Shown piece by piece: positions 8,901 through 14,697 of a stretch of DNA of 15,682 nucleotides (positions are counted from its first letter, which is position 1; every line of letters begins with the position of its first letter). The position numbers and the translations under genes were made by a program. The DNA is from B16-G9 sp964455635. GTDB lineage: Bacteria; Bacteroidota; Bacteroidia; Bacteroidales; F082. The DNA is taken from assembly GCA_964455635.1 (NCBI GenBank), contig CAYVWX010000051.1:1-15682 (forward strand). The letters run 5' to 3'. Under the pieces are notes generated by a model, which saw nothing but the letters and a program-made list of their open reading frames with translations, did not search any database and had not been told where the DNA came from.

Positions 8901-9030
8901 AATATTCTCCAAAGAGGTTAATCGAACTAAGTTTATCCTTAATACCGAACATTTCAACGCGGGAGTATATATTGCTAAAATTTTCGTTAACGGAAAAGTA
9001 ACTATTAAGCGGTTCGTAGTTGTAAAGTAG
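5950..9030 (+). CDS. T9SS-sorted multidomain extracellular protein, long paralogue
   Basis: This encodes 1026 residues. The signal peptide is MKRSLCFVFLFIMFCTF with cleavage near AKA (residue 22). Domains in order: carboxypeptidase-regulatory-like sandwich (about 27-110); MAM/choice-of-anchor-J-like domain (about 138-299, FEDTVFPPPGW through VAVDNVQITG); Fn3-like segment (about 305-465); second MAM-like domain (470-627, LPFTETW through WFVDNINIYRTC); a domain opening YWDSGENFSG (about 665-820); a Ser/Thr/Asn-rich linker (about 823-857); Fn3-like (about 860-930); and a T9SS type-A sorting domain (about 952-1026, IYPNPAHERVTV to IKRFVVVK). Residues 470-1026 match the whole mature short neighbour. 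The protein is probably surface-exposed or released. No catalytic motif was found, so adhesion or binding to polymers is inferred. The start is well supported by the signal peptide. Confidence 0.9.
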   Translation: MKRSLCFVFLFIMFCTFSQAKAEPLQTVTATVTVTQCDSLPPVDIRVTFTGKESPWYNYVKTTDSSGIVFFDSIETGIYDLELFKIGYQTIFYHDITINENYSLTDILRKKIFPARNLVVDSITSVATWDKPLITALPLETFEDTVFPPPGWQISYDQCTPWYRAGPDEPFGDWVVPEWEGHYALYNDELQGGCPAAHYNYLITPEIDLRDDENYKLTFDLFFEGWYGEKLTIRYSVDSGQTWVPLTETYGYNKWRKEVVDLSAISGADGLPAVMLAFVYFDGGGWAAGVAVDNVQITGDPAAIKNYYVSLDGNTVAVIPPEQTAYTFNDLVFGQFYTASVQAAYICTISEPVTYSWQSGYLYQPINLETEYTYNTDEVLLTWNPPVQNGQIPQGLLSFNIYRNDSIVVNVPYQGQQPDDELLYIDNNVFPDDYVYKVTALYDLTQFGYAGETGESGPSNKDTVAIRWGMELPFTETWAVPNFEFNQWNIDTICWKINADIGNEAPSAQFSADSILTNYQISLSSVPFRGDYFEVGDIWLDFNLKLDDNTASGTEHLLAEVYNGETWQTVFDTTNNGSFSFDDCFKHINISDIAIDDIFRVRFRATGDSSANISSWFVDNINIYRTCSSPVNLEGETIYFPDLEADGILLKWRAPQAPVALTGWKYWDSGENFSGCYLSDFYKWSLAVCWKPEELAGFHRPVITKVRFYLLSDAFNYIYVNIWDGDNGDNLVYSQRVNDTLMVNSWNEVVLDTPVPVDKDKDLYVGCSLYGTAPDAEIIGIDEGPEKRGRGDFISFQNDYWELLWFFGYDNNWNFQVYFDESSSYISNTALGTTFNSNYSAEKNTNEQNKETTSTNRLNFLAFEIYRSETGQEASYVPYATVPYIVDTTDYQFIDNPENLTNGQSYWYKVSALWAGDSDSCESPFARSKYMPDEDYVTVLVTGINDKDKKDDVTIYPNPAHERVTVNASEIIEKIVIINFSGKAIFSKEVNRTKFILNTEHFNAGVYIAKIFVNGKVTIKRFVVVK

Positions 9031-9449
9031 TTAAAAACTCCTTTTCAAACCTGTATTGTTACCTCTTATTCTGATATAGAGAAATTGTGATTCGCGAATT
9101 GCGAATTAATATTATTACTATGCATTGTTAGCTGACCGGTCTCCGGGTGTCACTTAAAAACCCCTGCAATGTTACCTGAATTCACGAATTACTTTCATAA
9201 TATTTTTCTTTTTTACCGCATCATTCCAACGGTTTCTGAATTTTATATAACAGGCGCAGAAATGAAAAAATAATGTATATTTGTACCACCAAATTGTAAA
9301 GGTTATGTTTGTTACTGCCTGTACATCACGTAAAAGCGTTTTTTTGAACATCAAACAACGCGACTCTTTTAACGGCTAATTGTTAGCGGTAATTATCTGT
9401 TACCAACCTGTTTATTTCATCTTTTTTTAAAATTTAACAATGATTAGTC
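9031..9449 (+). other. 419-nt non-coding region upstream of tnaA
   Basis: No convincing gene lies here. It contains a small stem-loop at 9088-9108 (ATTCGC/GCGAAT arms, 5-nt loop) that may mark the end of the T9SS gene, though no T-run follows. It also holds five TGTTA[CG]C heptamers (9057, 9126, 9170, 9381, 9398), a TATATTTG -7 element at 9276, and a 24-codon open frame at 9305-9379 in what would be the tnaA leader. A 60-codon minus frame (9172-9354) has low-complexity composition and looks like chance. Confidence 0.6.
9276..9283 (+). promoter_or_regulatory. -7 promoter element, probable tnaA promoter
   Basis: TATATTTG fits TAnnTTTG exactly. If used, transcription would start near 9290 and leave a leader of about 160 nt before tnaA, long for this phylum. 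That leaves room for leader-based control. No -33 box is obvious. Confidence 0.4.
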
Positions 9450-10829
9450 ATGAAATTACCTTTTGCCGAATCGTATAAAACAAAAATGGTGGAATCTATC
9501 CGCCGCAGTACCCGCAACGAGCGTGAACAATGGATAAAAGATGCCAAATATAATTTGTTTAACCTGAAAAGTAATCAGGTTTTTATCGACCTGCTAACCG
9601 ACTCCGGCACCGGAGCCATGAGCGACAAACAGTGGTCGGAGATGATGCTGGGCGACGAAAGCTATGCCGGTGCTTCATCCTATTATAAACTGAAGGATGC
9701 CATTAAGGATATTACCGGATTTGATTATTATTTGCCAACCCACCAGGGGAGGGCTGCTGAAAATGTGCTTTTCTCAACGTTGGTAAAAGCCGGCGATGTG
9801 GTGCCCGGAAACTCCCATTTCGATACCACCAAAGGCCATATAGAGTTTCGTCATGCTCATGCCATTGACTGTACCATCGACGAGGCTTTTCATACCGAGC
9901 TGGACTATCCCTTTAAAGGCAATGTTGATTTAAACAAGCTGGAAAGTGTTTTAAAAAAATATCCCAAAAAACAAATTCCGTTAATTATTGTTACCATTAC
10001 CAACAATACTTCGGGTGGTCAGCCTGTTTCGCTGAAAAACATGCGGGAGGTTCATGCATTGGCTCAAAAATATGGCGTTCCGGTATTTTTCGATTCGGCA
10101 CGTTTTGCCGAAAACGCTTATTTTATCAAAACCCGCGAAGAGGGATATAAGAATAAAACCATTCGTGAAATTGTTAGGGAGATGTTTTCGTATGCCGACG
10201 GCATGACCATGAGCAGTAAAAAAGATGCCATTGTTAATATGGGTGGTTTTATCGGATTCCGGAATAAAGAGGTGTATGACAAAGCTACCATGTACAACAT
10301 CCTTTTTGAAGGATTTATCAATTACGGCGGCATGTCGGGGCGCGATATGAATGCGTTGGCACAAGGCCTTTACGACGGTACCGAATTTGATTATTTGGAA
10401 ACACGCATCAAACAGGTGGCTTATCTTGGCCGGCAGTTGCGCGATTATGGCATCCCTACGCAGTATCCTTTTGGTGGCCATGCCATTTTTATTGATGCCA
10501 AAAAGTTTCTTCCCAACATACCCAAAGAGGAGTACATCGCTCAAACATTAGGGGTTGAACTTTATATTGAAGGCGGCGTACGTGGTGTTGAGATAGGAAC
10601 CATTTTAGCCGATCGCGACCCCGAAACCGGCAAAAACCGTTATCCCGATTTGGAGCTGTTGCGACTGGCTATTCCGCGCAGGGTGTACAGCAACAATCAT
10701 ATGGATTATGTTGCCGCTTCACTCATCAATGTTTTCGACCGTAAAGATAAGATAAAACGAGGCTATAAAATCGTGAAAGAAGCACCGTTGATGAGACACT
10801 TTACTGTTGAGCTGGAAAGGTTATGGTAA
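9450..10829 (+). CDS. tnaA: tryptophanase (L-tryptophan indole-lyase)
   Basis: This encodes a 459-residue PLP-dependent beta-eliminating lyase that splits L-tryptophan to indole, pyruvate and ammonia in the cytoplasm. Family motifs: LLTDSGTGAMSDKQW (48-62), DESYAG with Tyr72, PTHQGR (96-101), DSARFAENAYF (215-225, Asp215 and Arg218 contacting PLP), and MSSKKDA with Lys258 as the Schiff-base lysine. The sister enzyme tyrosine phenol-lyase is similar overall, but the discriminating positions are those of tryptophanase. GVRGVEIG carries Val380 and Ile382 where tyrosine phenol-lyase has Met and Arg; FDTTKGH carries Asp at 125 rather than Thr; and MRHFT carries His450 where tyrosine phenol-lyase has Phe. 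The ATG at 9450 matches the family N-terminus. It appears monocistronic, with no tnaB-like permease next to it. The indole would be a signal and the pyruvate usable carbon. Confidence 0.95.
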   Translation: MKLPFAESYKTKMVESIRRSTRNEREQWIKDAKYNLFNLKSNQVFIDLLTDSGTGAMSDKQWSEMMLGDESYAGASSYYKLKDAIKDITGFDYYLPTHQGRAAENVLFSTLVKAGDVVPGNSHFDTTKGHIEFRHAHAIDCTIDEAFHTELDYPFKGNVDLNKLESVLKKYPKKQIPLIIVTITNNTSGGQPVSLKNMREVHALAQKYGVPVFFDSARFAENAYFIKTREEGYKNKTIREIVREMFSYADGMTMSSKKDAIVNMGGFIGFRNKEVYDKATMYNILFEGFINYGGMSGRDMNALAQGLYDGTEFDYLETRIKQVAYLGRQLRDYGIPTQYPFGGHAIFIDAKKFLPNIPKEEYIAQTLGVELYIEGGVRGVEIGTILADRDPETGKNRYPDLELLRLAIPRRVYSNNHMDYVAASLINVFDRKDKIKRGYKIVKEAPLMRHFTVELERLW

Positions 10830-10833
10830 AACG

Positions 10834-10865
10834 GTTTGAAAATGGTGCGTGCCGCATTTTGAAAC
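10834..10865 (+). terminator. putative terminator after tnaA
   Basis: An imperfect hairpin lies 5 nt after the tnaA stop. The arms are GTTT-g-AAAATG and CATTTT-g-AAAC with one G/G mismatch and a 10-nt GC-rich loop, followed by an A/T-rich stretch without a pure T-run. It sits between the convergent tnaA and Fic genes. The rest of the 155-nt gap to 10984 shows nothing further. Confidence 0.4.
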
Positions 10866-10984
10866 AATTATTTTCCGTGTTATAATAATTTTTATTTTGT
10901 ATATTAGCTTCCAAACTTACAATCAATTGCGGTATTCAGTATATTTTTTGTTGCAGCTCGTTTTTATTCATTTATCTTTATTTT

Positions 10985-12019
10985 CTAAAAATAGGTTTTA
11001 ACAGCAAATTCAAATTGTTCAATAAATATTTTCTTGAAATTTGTAATGTTATTTTGCTCGTAGAACAAAAGCATTGCTTTTTTATAATCAATACTGTCAA
11101 CAGTTCTAAATGATATTGGACAATATTTATGATTTATCAATATTGCATTGCTTACAATTCTTGCTGTACGCTTGTTTCCATCAACAAATGGTTGAATATA
11201 CGAAATCAAAATCAGTGATAGCAACGCTTTTTCAAAAATATTTTCTTTCCGGTTTATCAAATCGCACATTCCTGATAAAGCTTCTTTTATCTGAAACTCA
11301 TTATCAATCGGTTTGAAATTGGTTCCGGATATTCCAACTCTTCTTTTGCGGATATTTCCATCAACGGCAAGTTCTTTTGTTAGAATACTGTGAATATCTT
11401 CAATTTTAGATACTGTTATGGGAAATAAATAGTCGGGATTTTCAACTATAAAATCAATAGCGTCTTTGTGATTTAGTAACATCACCGCTTCTTCTTTTGT
11501 TTTTCCCGAGGCGGTTTCTTTTTCTTTTAATAATTTTTCTGTTTCCAAAAGAGAATATGTATTTCCCTCAATCTGTGATGATTTCCAGCTCAAATCAATG
11601 GCAAGTCGTTCCAATTCCTTCTTAAATTCCAATTTGCTTAATTCCGAAATGTTTTTTGTGAATGTTTCTTGTAGTGCATTTAATTTCGTAAGTTCATTTT
11701 CGGTAAATAAGTTAGTTTTAGGTAAGATTTCAGAAATTATCAAAAAATTAAAATTTTCTTTTATTTCTCTTTCGTCAATCTCTTTTTTATAATATTTTTC
11801 AATATCAATCGGTTCAAACAATTTATATTCAGGCGAAAGATTATATCGTGTTGATTTTCCTTTACCCGTTGAAACAATCAGGCGTTCTTGTATTAGTTTT
11901 GATAATATTCGTTTTACTGTCGCAAGACTTTTTTGTCTCCCAATACCTTCAAAAATTTCTTTTGACGATGAATAGCTGTTTTTCTTTAAATATTCTATTA
12001 TCAGGTTCTTTCCGTCCAT
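10985..12019 (-). CDS. winged-helix Fic-domain protein with Gln for catalytic His
   Basis: This encodes 344 residues. The N-terminus (about 4-60) is a winged-helix DNA-binding domain with a recognition-helix region SLATVKRILSKL and a wing around GKGKSTRYNL. A linker to about 130 follows, then a Fic fold. The autoinhibitory helix motif [S/T]xxxE[G/N] is seen as SSQIEGN (Ser147, Glu151). The flap region is about 210-239. The Fic motif is QPFVDGNKRTAR at 276-287, against the consensus HxFx[D/E]GNGRxxR. The catalytic His is therefore Gln276, and GNGR is GNKR. Canonical Fic enzymes transfer AMP or other nucleotide moieties to proteins and need that His. This member may have lost or altered that activity and act as a regulator. 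By hand count, sampled 60-nt lines of the gene are 20-25% GC (one is 42%), against 35-42% in adjacent topA, so acquisition by transfer is possible. It has its own promoter and operator array upstream. Confidence 0.88.
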   Translation of the reverse strand: MDGKNLIIEYLKKNSYSSSKEIFEGIGRQKSLATVKRILSKLIQERLIVSTGKGKSTRYNLSPEYKLFEPIDIEKYYKKEIDEREIKENFNFLIISEILPKTNLFTENELTKLNALQETFTKNISELSKLEFKKELERLAIDLSWKSSQIEGNTYSLLETEKLLKEKETASGKTKEEAVMLLNHKDAIDFIVENPDYLFPITVSKIEDIHSILTKELAVDGNIRKRRVGISGTNFKPIDNEFQIKEALSGMCDLINRKENIFEKALLSLILISYIQPFVDGNKRTARIVSNAILINHKYCPISFRTVDSIDYKKAMLLFYEQNNITNFKKIFIEQFEFAVKTYF

Positions 12020-12025
12020 ATTATT

Positions 12026-12101
12026 TATTTAGCTCACAAAGTTAATGTATTTAGCTCAAATATTATCAATTATGAGCCGGATACTTTCTTTAAATGAGCT
12101 A
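12026..12101. promoter_or_regulatory. four-site symmetric operator array of the Fic gene
   Basis: TAGCTCA occurs at 12030-12036 and 12052-12058. Its inverse TGAGCTA is at 12095-12101, with a weaker inverse TGAGCCG at 12073-12079. The first two are identical over 11 bp (TATTTAGCTCA). Centres are 12033, 12055, 12076 and 12098, spaced 22, 21 and 22 bp. The array is placed symmetrically about 12065.5, so all four sites fall on one face of the helix. Site 1 covers the probable Fic transcription start and site 2 lies just upstream of the -7 box. The natural candidate ligand is the winged helix of the Fic protein itself (autoregulation), which is inference. Confidence 0.6.
12037..12044 (-). promoter_or_regulatory. 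-7 promoter element for the Fic gene
   Basis: The minus strand reads TAACTTTG (TAnnTTTG), 17 nt before the ATG at 12019, so the leader would be only about 10 nt. A TTG at 12067-12069 lies 22 nt upstream and could serve as a slightly over-spaced -33 box. The element is embedded between repeats 1 and 2 of the operator array. Confidence 0.55.
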
Positions 12102-12107
12102 CATTTG
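12100..12107 (+). promoter_or_regulatory. possible divergent -7 element overlapping operator site 4
   Basis: The plus strand reads TACATTTG, an exact TAnnTTTG match whose first two bases belong to operator site 4. A start near 12114 would run straight into the hairpin at 12132-12155, giving a transcript of roughly 45 nt, or antisense RNA to the topA 3' end if the hairpin is read through. No gene follows in this direction, so the element may be chance. Confidence 0.25.
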
Positions 12108-12131
12108 TAAGATAGTGGTTGTGTTTATAAC

Positions 12132-12155
12132 AACAATCCCCGTGCGGGGTTTGTT
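12132..12155 (+). terminator. rho-independent terminator hairpin
   Basis: The arms are AACAA-t-CCCC and GGGG-t-TTGTT around a GTGC tetraloop in which the G and C can also pair. The downstream plus-strand bases are T-rich (to 12161), so as read it stops plus-strand transcripts. The same stem lies 25 nt beyond the topA stop and probably also ends topA on the minus strand, where the trailing tract is less pure. Confidence 0.6.
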
Positions 12156-12179
12156 TTGTTTAATGGAAAACAACTCTGC

Positions 12180-14495
12180 CTATTTCTTCTTCCTGCCAAA
12201 TCTTTTCTTAGGCATGTTTTTAGGGTCTTTGGAAATTTCGTAGCACGCTTCCAAAGTTAAAGTGGCAGGGTCGGTACCTTTTGGAATTTTATAATTCTGT
12301 TTTTTAATAACCAGATAGGGGCCGTAACGTCCGTTTAAAACCTGAACATCAGGGTCTTCGTCAAAGGTTTTTATAATTTTTTCACGATCGGCTTTACGCT
12401 TGGCTTCAATAAGCTCAATGGCTCTTTCCAGCGTAATGGAAGCCGGGTCGTCGTCTTTTTTTATGGAGACAAAAAGTTTTCCCAAACGTACATAAGGGCC
12501 AAAACGGCCAATGGCTACACTCACATCCTGATCTTCATATTTTCCTAAAATACGAGGAAACTCAAAAAGTTTTAAAGCCTCTTCCAGCGTAATGGTATCA
12601 ATGGATTGTCCTTTGCGTAAGCCGGCAAATTTTGGTTTTTCTTCCGATTCGGTGTCTCCGATTTGTGCTATGGGGCCAAAACGGCCAATTTTTACATAAA
12701 CATTTTTACCAGATTCGGGATCAACGCCCAACAATTTTTCACCGCTGAATTTTCCCGAATTTTTTTGAGTGTCTTCAATTTTTTCGTGAAAATCGCCATA
12801 AAAATCTTTTATTATCTTATTCCATTGTTTTTTACCCTCTGCAATTTCATCAAACTCTTTTTCAACAGTGGCGGTAAAATTATAATCGAGTATATCTGAA
12901 AAATACTTCACCAAAAAACTATTCACAAGGGTGCCAATGTCGGTAGGAAAAAGTTTTGCTTTTTCGGAGCCTGTGTTTTCCGACAATGTTTTTTCGGTTA
13001 GTTTATCATTTGCCAACTCAAAAACAGTTACTTTTCTTTTTTCCGACGGGCGGCTTTCTTTCACCACATACCCTCTGTTAATAATGGTTGATATGGTAGG
13101 TGCATAGGTAGATGGACGGCCGATTCCCAGCTCTTCCATTTTTTTTACCAAACTGGCTTCGGTATATCGCGGAGGATGTTTGGTAAATCGTTCTTTACCT
13201 TTCAGTTTAACAGCTTGAGGTTCTTCGCCTTTGTTCATGGGTGGCAACATGCCCGAAACATTTTGTTCGTTGTTTTCATCGTCAACGCCTTCGCGGTAAA
13301 CCTTTAAAAAGCCGTCAAAAGTAATCACCTCTCCCGAAGCAACAAACGGTTCGGGTGCTCCCGACGATTGTATTTGTGCAACGGTTCGTTCAAGTTTGGC
13401 GTCGGCCATTTGCGAAGCAATGGTTCTTTTCCATATTAAGTTATACAGTCGTGTTTCGTCGGATGATCCTGAAATGGAATCGTTGGTTAAATAGGTTGGC
13501 CTGATGGCTTCGTGAGCCTCTTGTGCTCCTTTTGACTTGGTAGCATATTTTCGTACTTTAACATATTTTTCGCCGAAACGCGACACAATTTCTTCCTTAG
13601 CCATGGCCAGTGCCATGTTAGAAAGGTTTACCGAGTCGGTTCTCATGTAGGTAATTTTTCCCGATTCGTACAAGTTTTGGGCTACCCTCATGGTTTTGGC
13701 AACCGGAAAGCCTAACTTGCGTGATGCCTCCTGCTGCAATGTTGAAGTGGTAAAGGGTGCGGCAGGCGATTTTTTCCCCGGTTTTTTTTCTACCGATAAT
13801 ATTTTAAAAGCAGCACCAATCTGATTTTCTAAAAACGATTTGGCATCTTCAGCCGTATCGAACTTTTTGGCATATTCGGCAGTAAAAGGTTGTCCGTTCA
13901 GCTTAAACTCGGCAACAATTTTAAAAAACGATTTGCTTTTAAAATTTTTAATCTCCTCTTCCCGTTCTACTATCAGGCGCACGGCTACCGACTGAACCCT
14001 GCCTGCTGACAATGAAGGTTTAACCTTTTTCCACAGTAATGGCGACAGCTCATAGCCCACCAACCTGTCAAGTACACGACGGGCAAATTGTGCCGAAACA
14101 AGGTTTTTGTCTATTTTTCTCGGGTTTTCGATGGCATTAACAATGGCGTTTTTTGTAATCTCGTGAAAAACAATGCGTTTCGATTTTTTATCATCCAGCC
14201 CCAAAGCATTGTATAAATGCCAGGCAATAGCCTCTCCTTCACGGTCTTCATCCGATGCCAGCCAAACGGTTTCTGCTGCTTTGGTGAGTTTTTTTAACTC
14301 TGAAACAATTTTCTTTTTGTCGGCACTTACTTCATATTTAGGTTCAAAATCGTTTTCAACATCAACACTCAGGTTGGTTTTATTGAGGTCCATAATATGT
14401 CCCATACTCGACTTAACAGTATAATCTTTTCCAAGAAAACCTTCGATTGTTTTAGCTTTTGCGGGGGACTCAACAATTACCAAATTTTTAGCCAT
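12180..14495 (-). CDS. topA: DNA topoisomerase I (type IA)
   Basis: This encodes a 771-residue topoisomerase that relaxes negative supercoils through a 5'-phosphotyrosine intermediate. The N-terminal TOPRIM domain has KNLVIVESPAKAKT with Glu9 and the acidic triad Asp82/Asp84/Glu86 in SDEDREGEAIAWHL. The catalytic Tyr283 is in ITYMRTDSV. The strand-passage region includes LSAGRVQSV (162-170) and GIGRPSTYA. The C-terminus carries three short topoisomerase repeats centred on GRFGPI (about 601), GRFGPY (about 660) and GRYGPY (about 722), then a basic tail RFGRKKK. No Cys4 zinc fingers are present, unlike E. coli TopA. The ATG at 14493-14495 gives the family start MAKNLVIVESPAKAKT. It is an essential-type housekeeping gene, here apparently transcribed alone from the promoter at 14538. 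Confidence 0.97.
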   Translation of the reverse strand: MAKNLVIVESPAKAKTIEGFLGKDYTVKSSMGHIMDLNKTNLSVDVENDFEPKYEVSADKKKIVSELKKLTKAAETVWLASDEDREGEAIAWHLYNALGLDDKKSKRIVFHEITKNAIVNAIENPRKIDKNLVSAQFARRVLDRLVGYELSPLLWKKVKPSLSAGRVQSVAVRLIVEREEEIKNFKSKSFFKIVAEFKLNGQPFTAEYAKKFDTAEDAKSFLENQIGAAFKILSVEKKPGKKSPAAPFTTSTLQQEASRKLGFPVAKTMRVAQNLYESGKITYMRTDSVNLSNMALAMAKEEIVSRFGEKYVKVRKYATKSKGAQEAHEAIRPTYLTNDSISGSSDETRLYNLIWKRTIASQMADAKLERTVAQIQSSGAPEPFVASGEVITFDGFLKVYREGVDDENNEQNVSGMLPPMNKGEEPQAVKLKGKERFTKHPPRYTEASLVKKMEELGIGRPSTYAPTISTIINRGYVVKESRPSEKRKVTVFELANDKLTEKTLSENTGSEKAKLFPTDIGTLVNSFLVKYFSDILDYNFTATVEKEFDEIAEGKKQWNKIIKDFYGDFHEKIEDTQKNSGKFSGEKLLGVDPESGKNVYVKIGRFGPIAQIGDTESEEKPKFAGLRKGQSIDTITLEEALKLFEFPRILGKYEDQDVSVAIGRFGPYVRLGKLFVSIKKDDDPASITLERAIELIEAKRKADREKIIKTFDEDPDVQVLNGRYGPYLVIKKQNYKIPKGTDPATLTLEACYEISKDPKNMPKKRFGRKKK

Positions 14496-14537
14496 AGTAA
14501 AATATTTTTATTTTTAGTGGTCTTTTAAAAAACGCTG

Positions 14538-14545
14538 CAAATGTA
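14538..14545 (-). promoter_or_regulatory. -7 promoter element for topA
   Basis: The minus strand reads TACATTTG (TAnnTTTG), 42 nt before the topA ATG, implying a leader of about 36 nt that is strongly A/T-rich. No firm -33 box was found. Confidence 0.5.
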
Positions 14546-14653
14546 ATACAATATTATAACAGGGATTTTTAAATGTAAATTTTCAACGTTAACGAATAAA
14601 ATTACCATCCGAAAACAAACGCTGATATATCAAATTTATTGAAAGTTTAATTT

Positions 14654-14672
14654 AAAAAAGCCGATATCCGGC
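14654..14672 (-). terminator. rho-independent terminator after ppa
   Basis: On the minus strand a hairpin with arms GCCG and CGGC around GATAT is followed directly by six T. It lies 25 nt beyond the ppa stop. The stem is short (4 bp), but the T-run and position fit. The remaining gap to topA holds only the topA promoter. Confidence 0.5.
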
Positions 14673-14697
14673 CATAATTGCACAAAAAGCAGGTTTA

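Noticed and set aside
8530..8952. 140-codon minus-strand frame inside the long T9SS gene
   Set aside because: Antisense shadow of the Fn3-like and sorting-domain region; no recognisable motif.
9172..9354. 60-codon minus-strand frame in the tnaA upstream region
   Set aside because: Phe/Lys-rich low-complexity translation, no promoter, and it overlaps the likely tnaA promoter.
9981..10544. 187-codon minus-strand frame inside tnaA
   Set aside because: It lies wholly antisense to an unambiguous tryptophanase, and its composition reflects the complementary strand of that gene.
9450..10829. Annotation as tyrosine phenol-lyase
   Set aside because: The positions that separate the two enzymes (Val380, Ile382, Asp125, His450) are tryptophanase-like.
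10985..12019. A Fic/Doc-type toxin-antitoxin pair
   Set aside because: No small partner gene lies next to it, the inhibitory SSQIEGN motif is within the same chain, and the catalytic His is absent.
12132..12155. A further copy of the right-edge repeat hairpin
   Set aside because: It shares a GC-rich short-loop look but lacks the AAATATTTATAG linker, and it has mismatched outer AACAA/TTGTT arms and a T-rich tail typical of a terminator.
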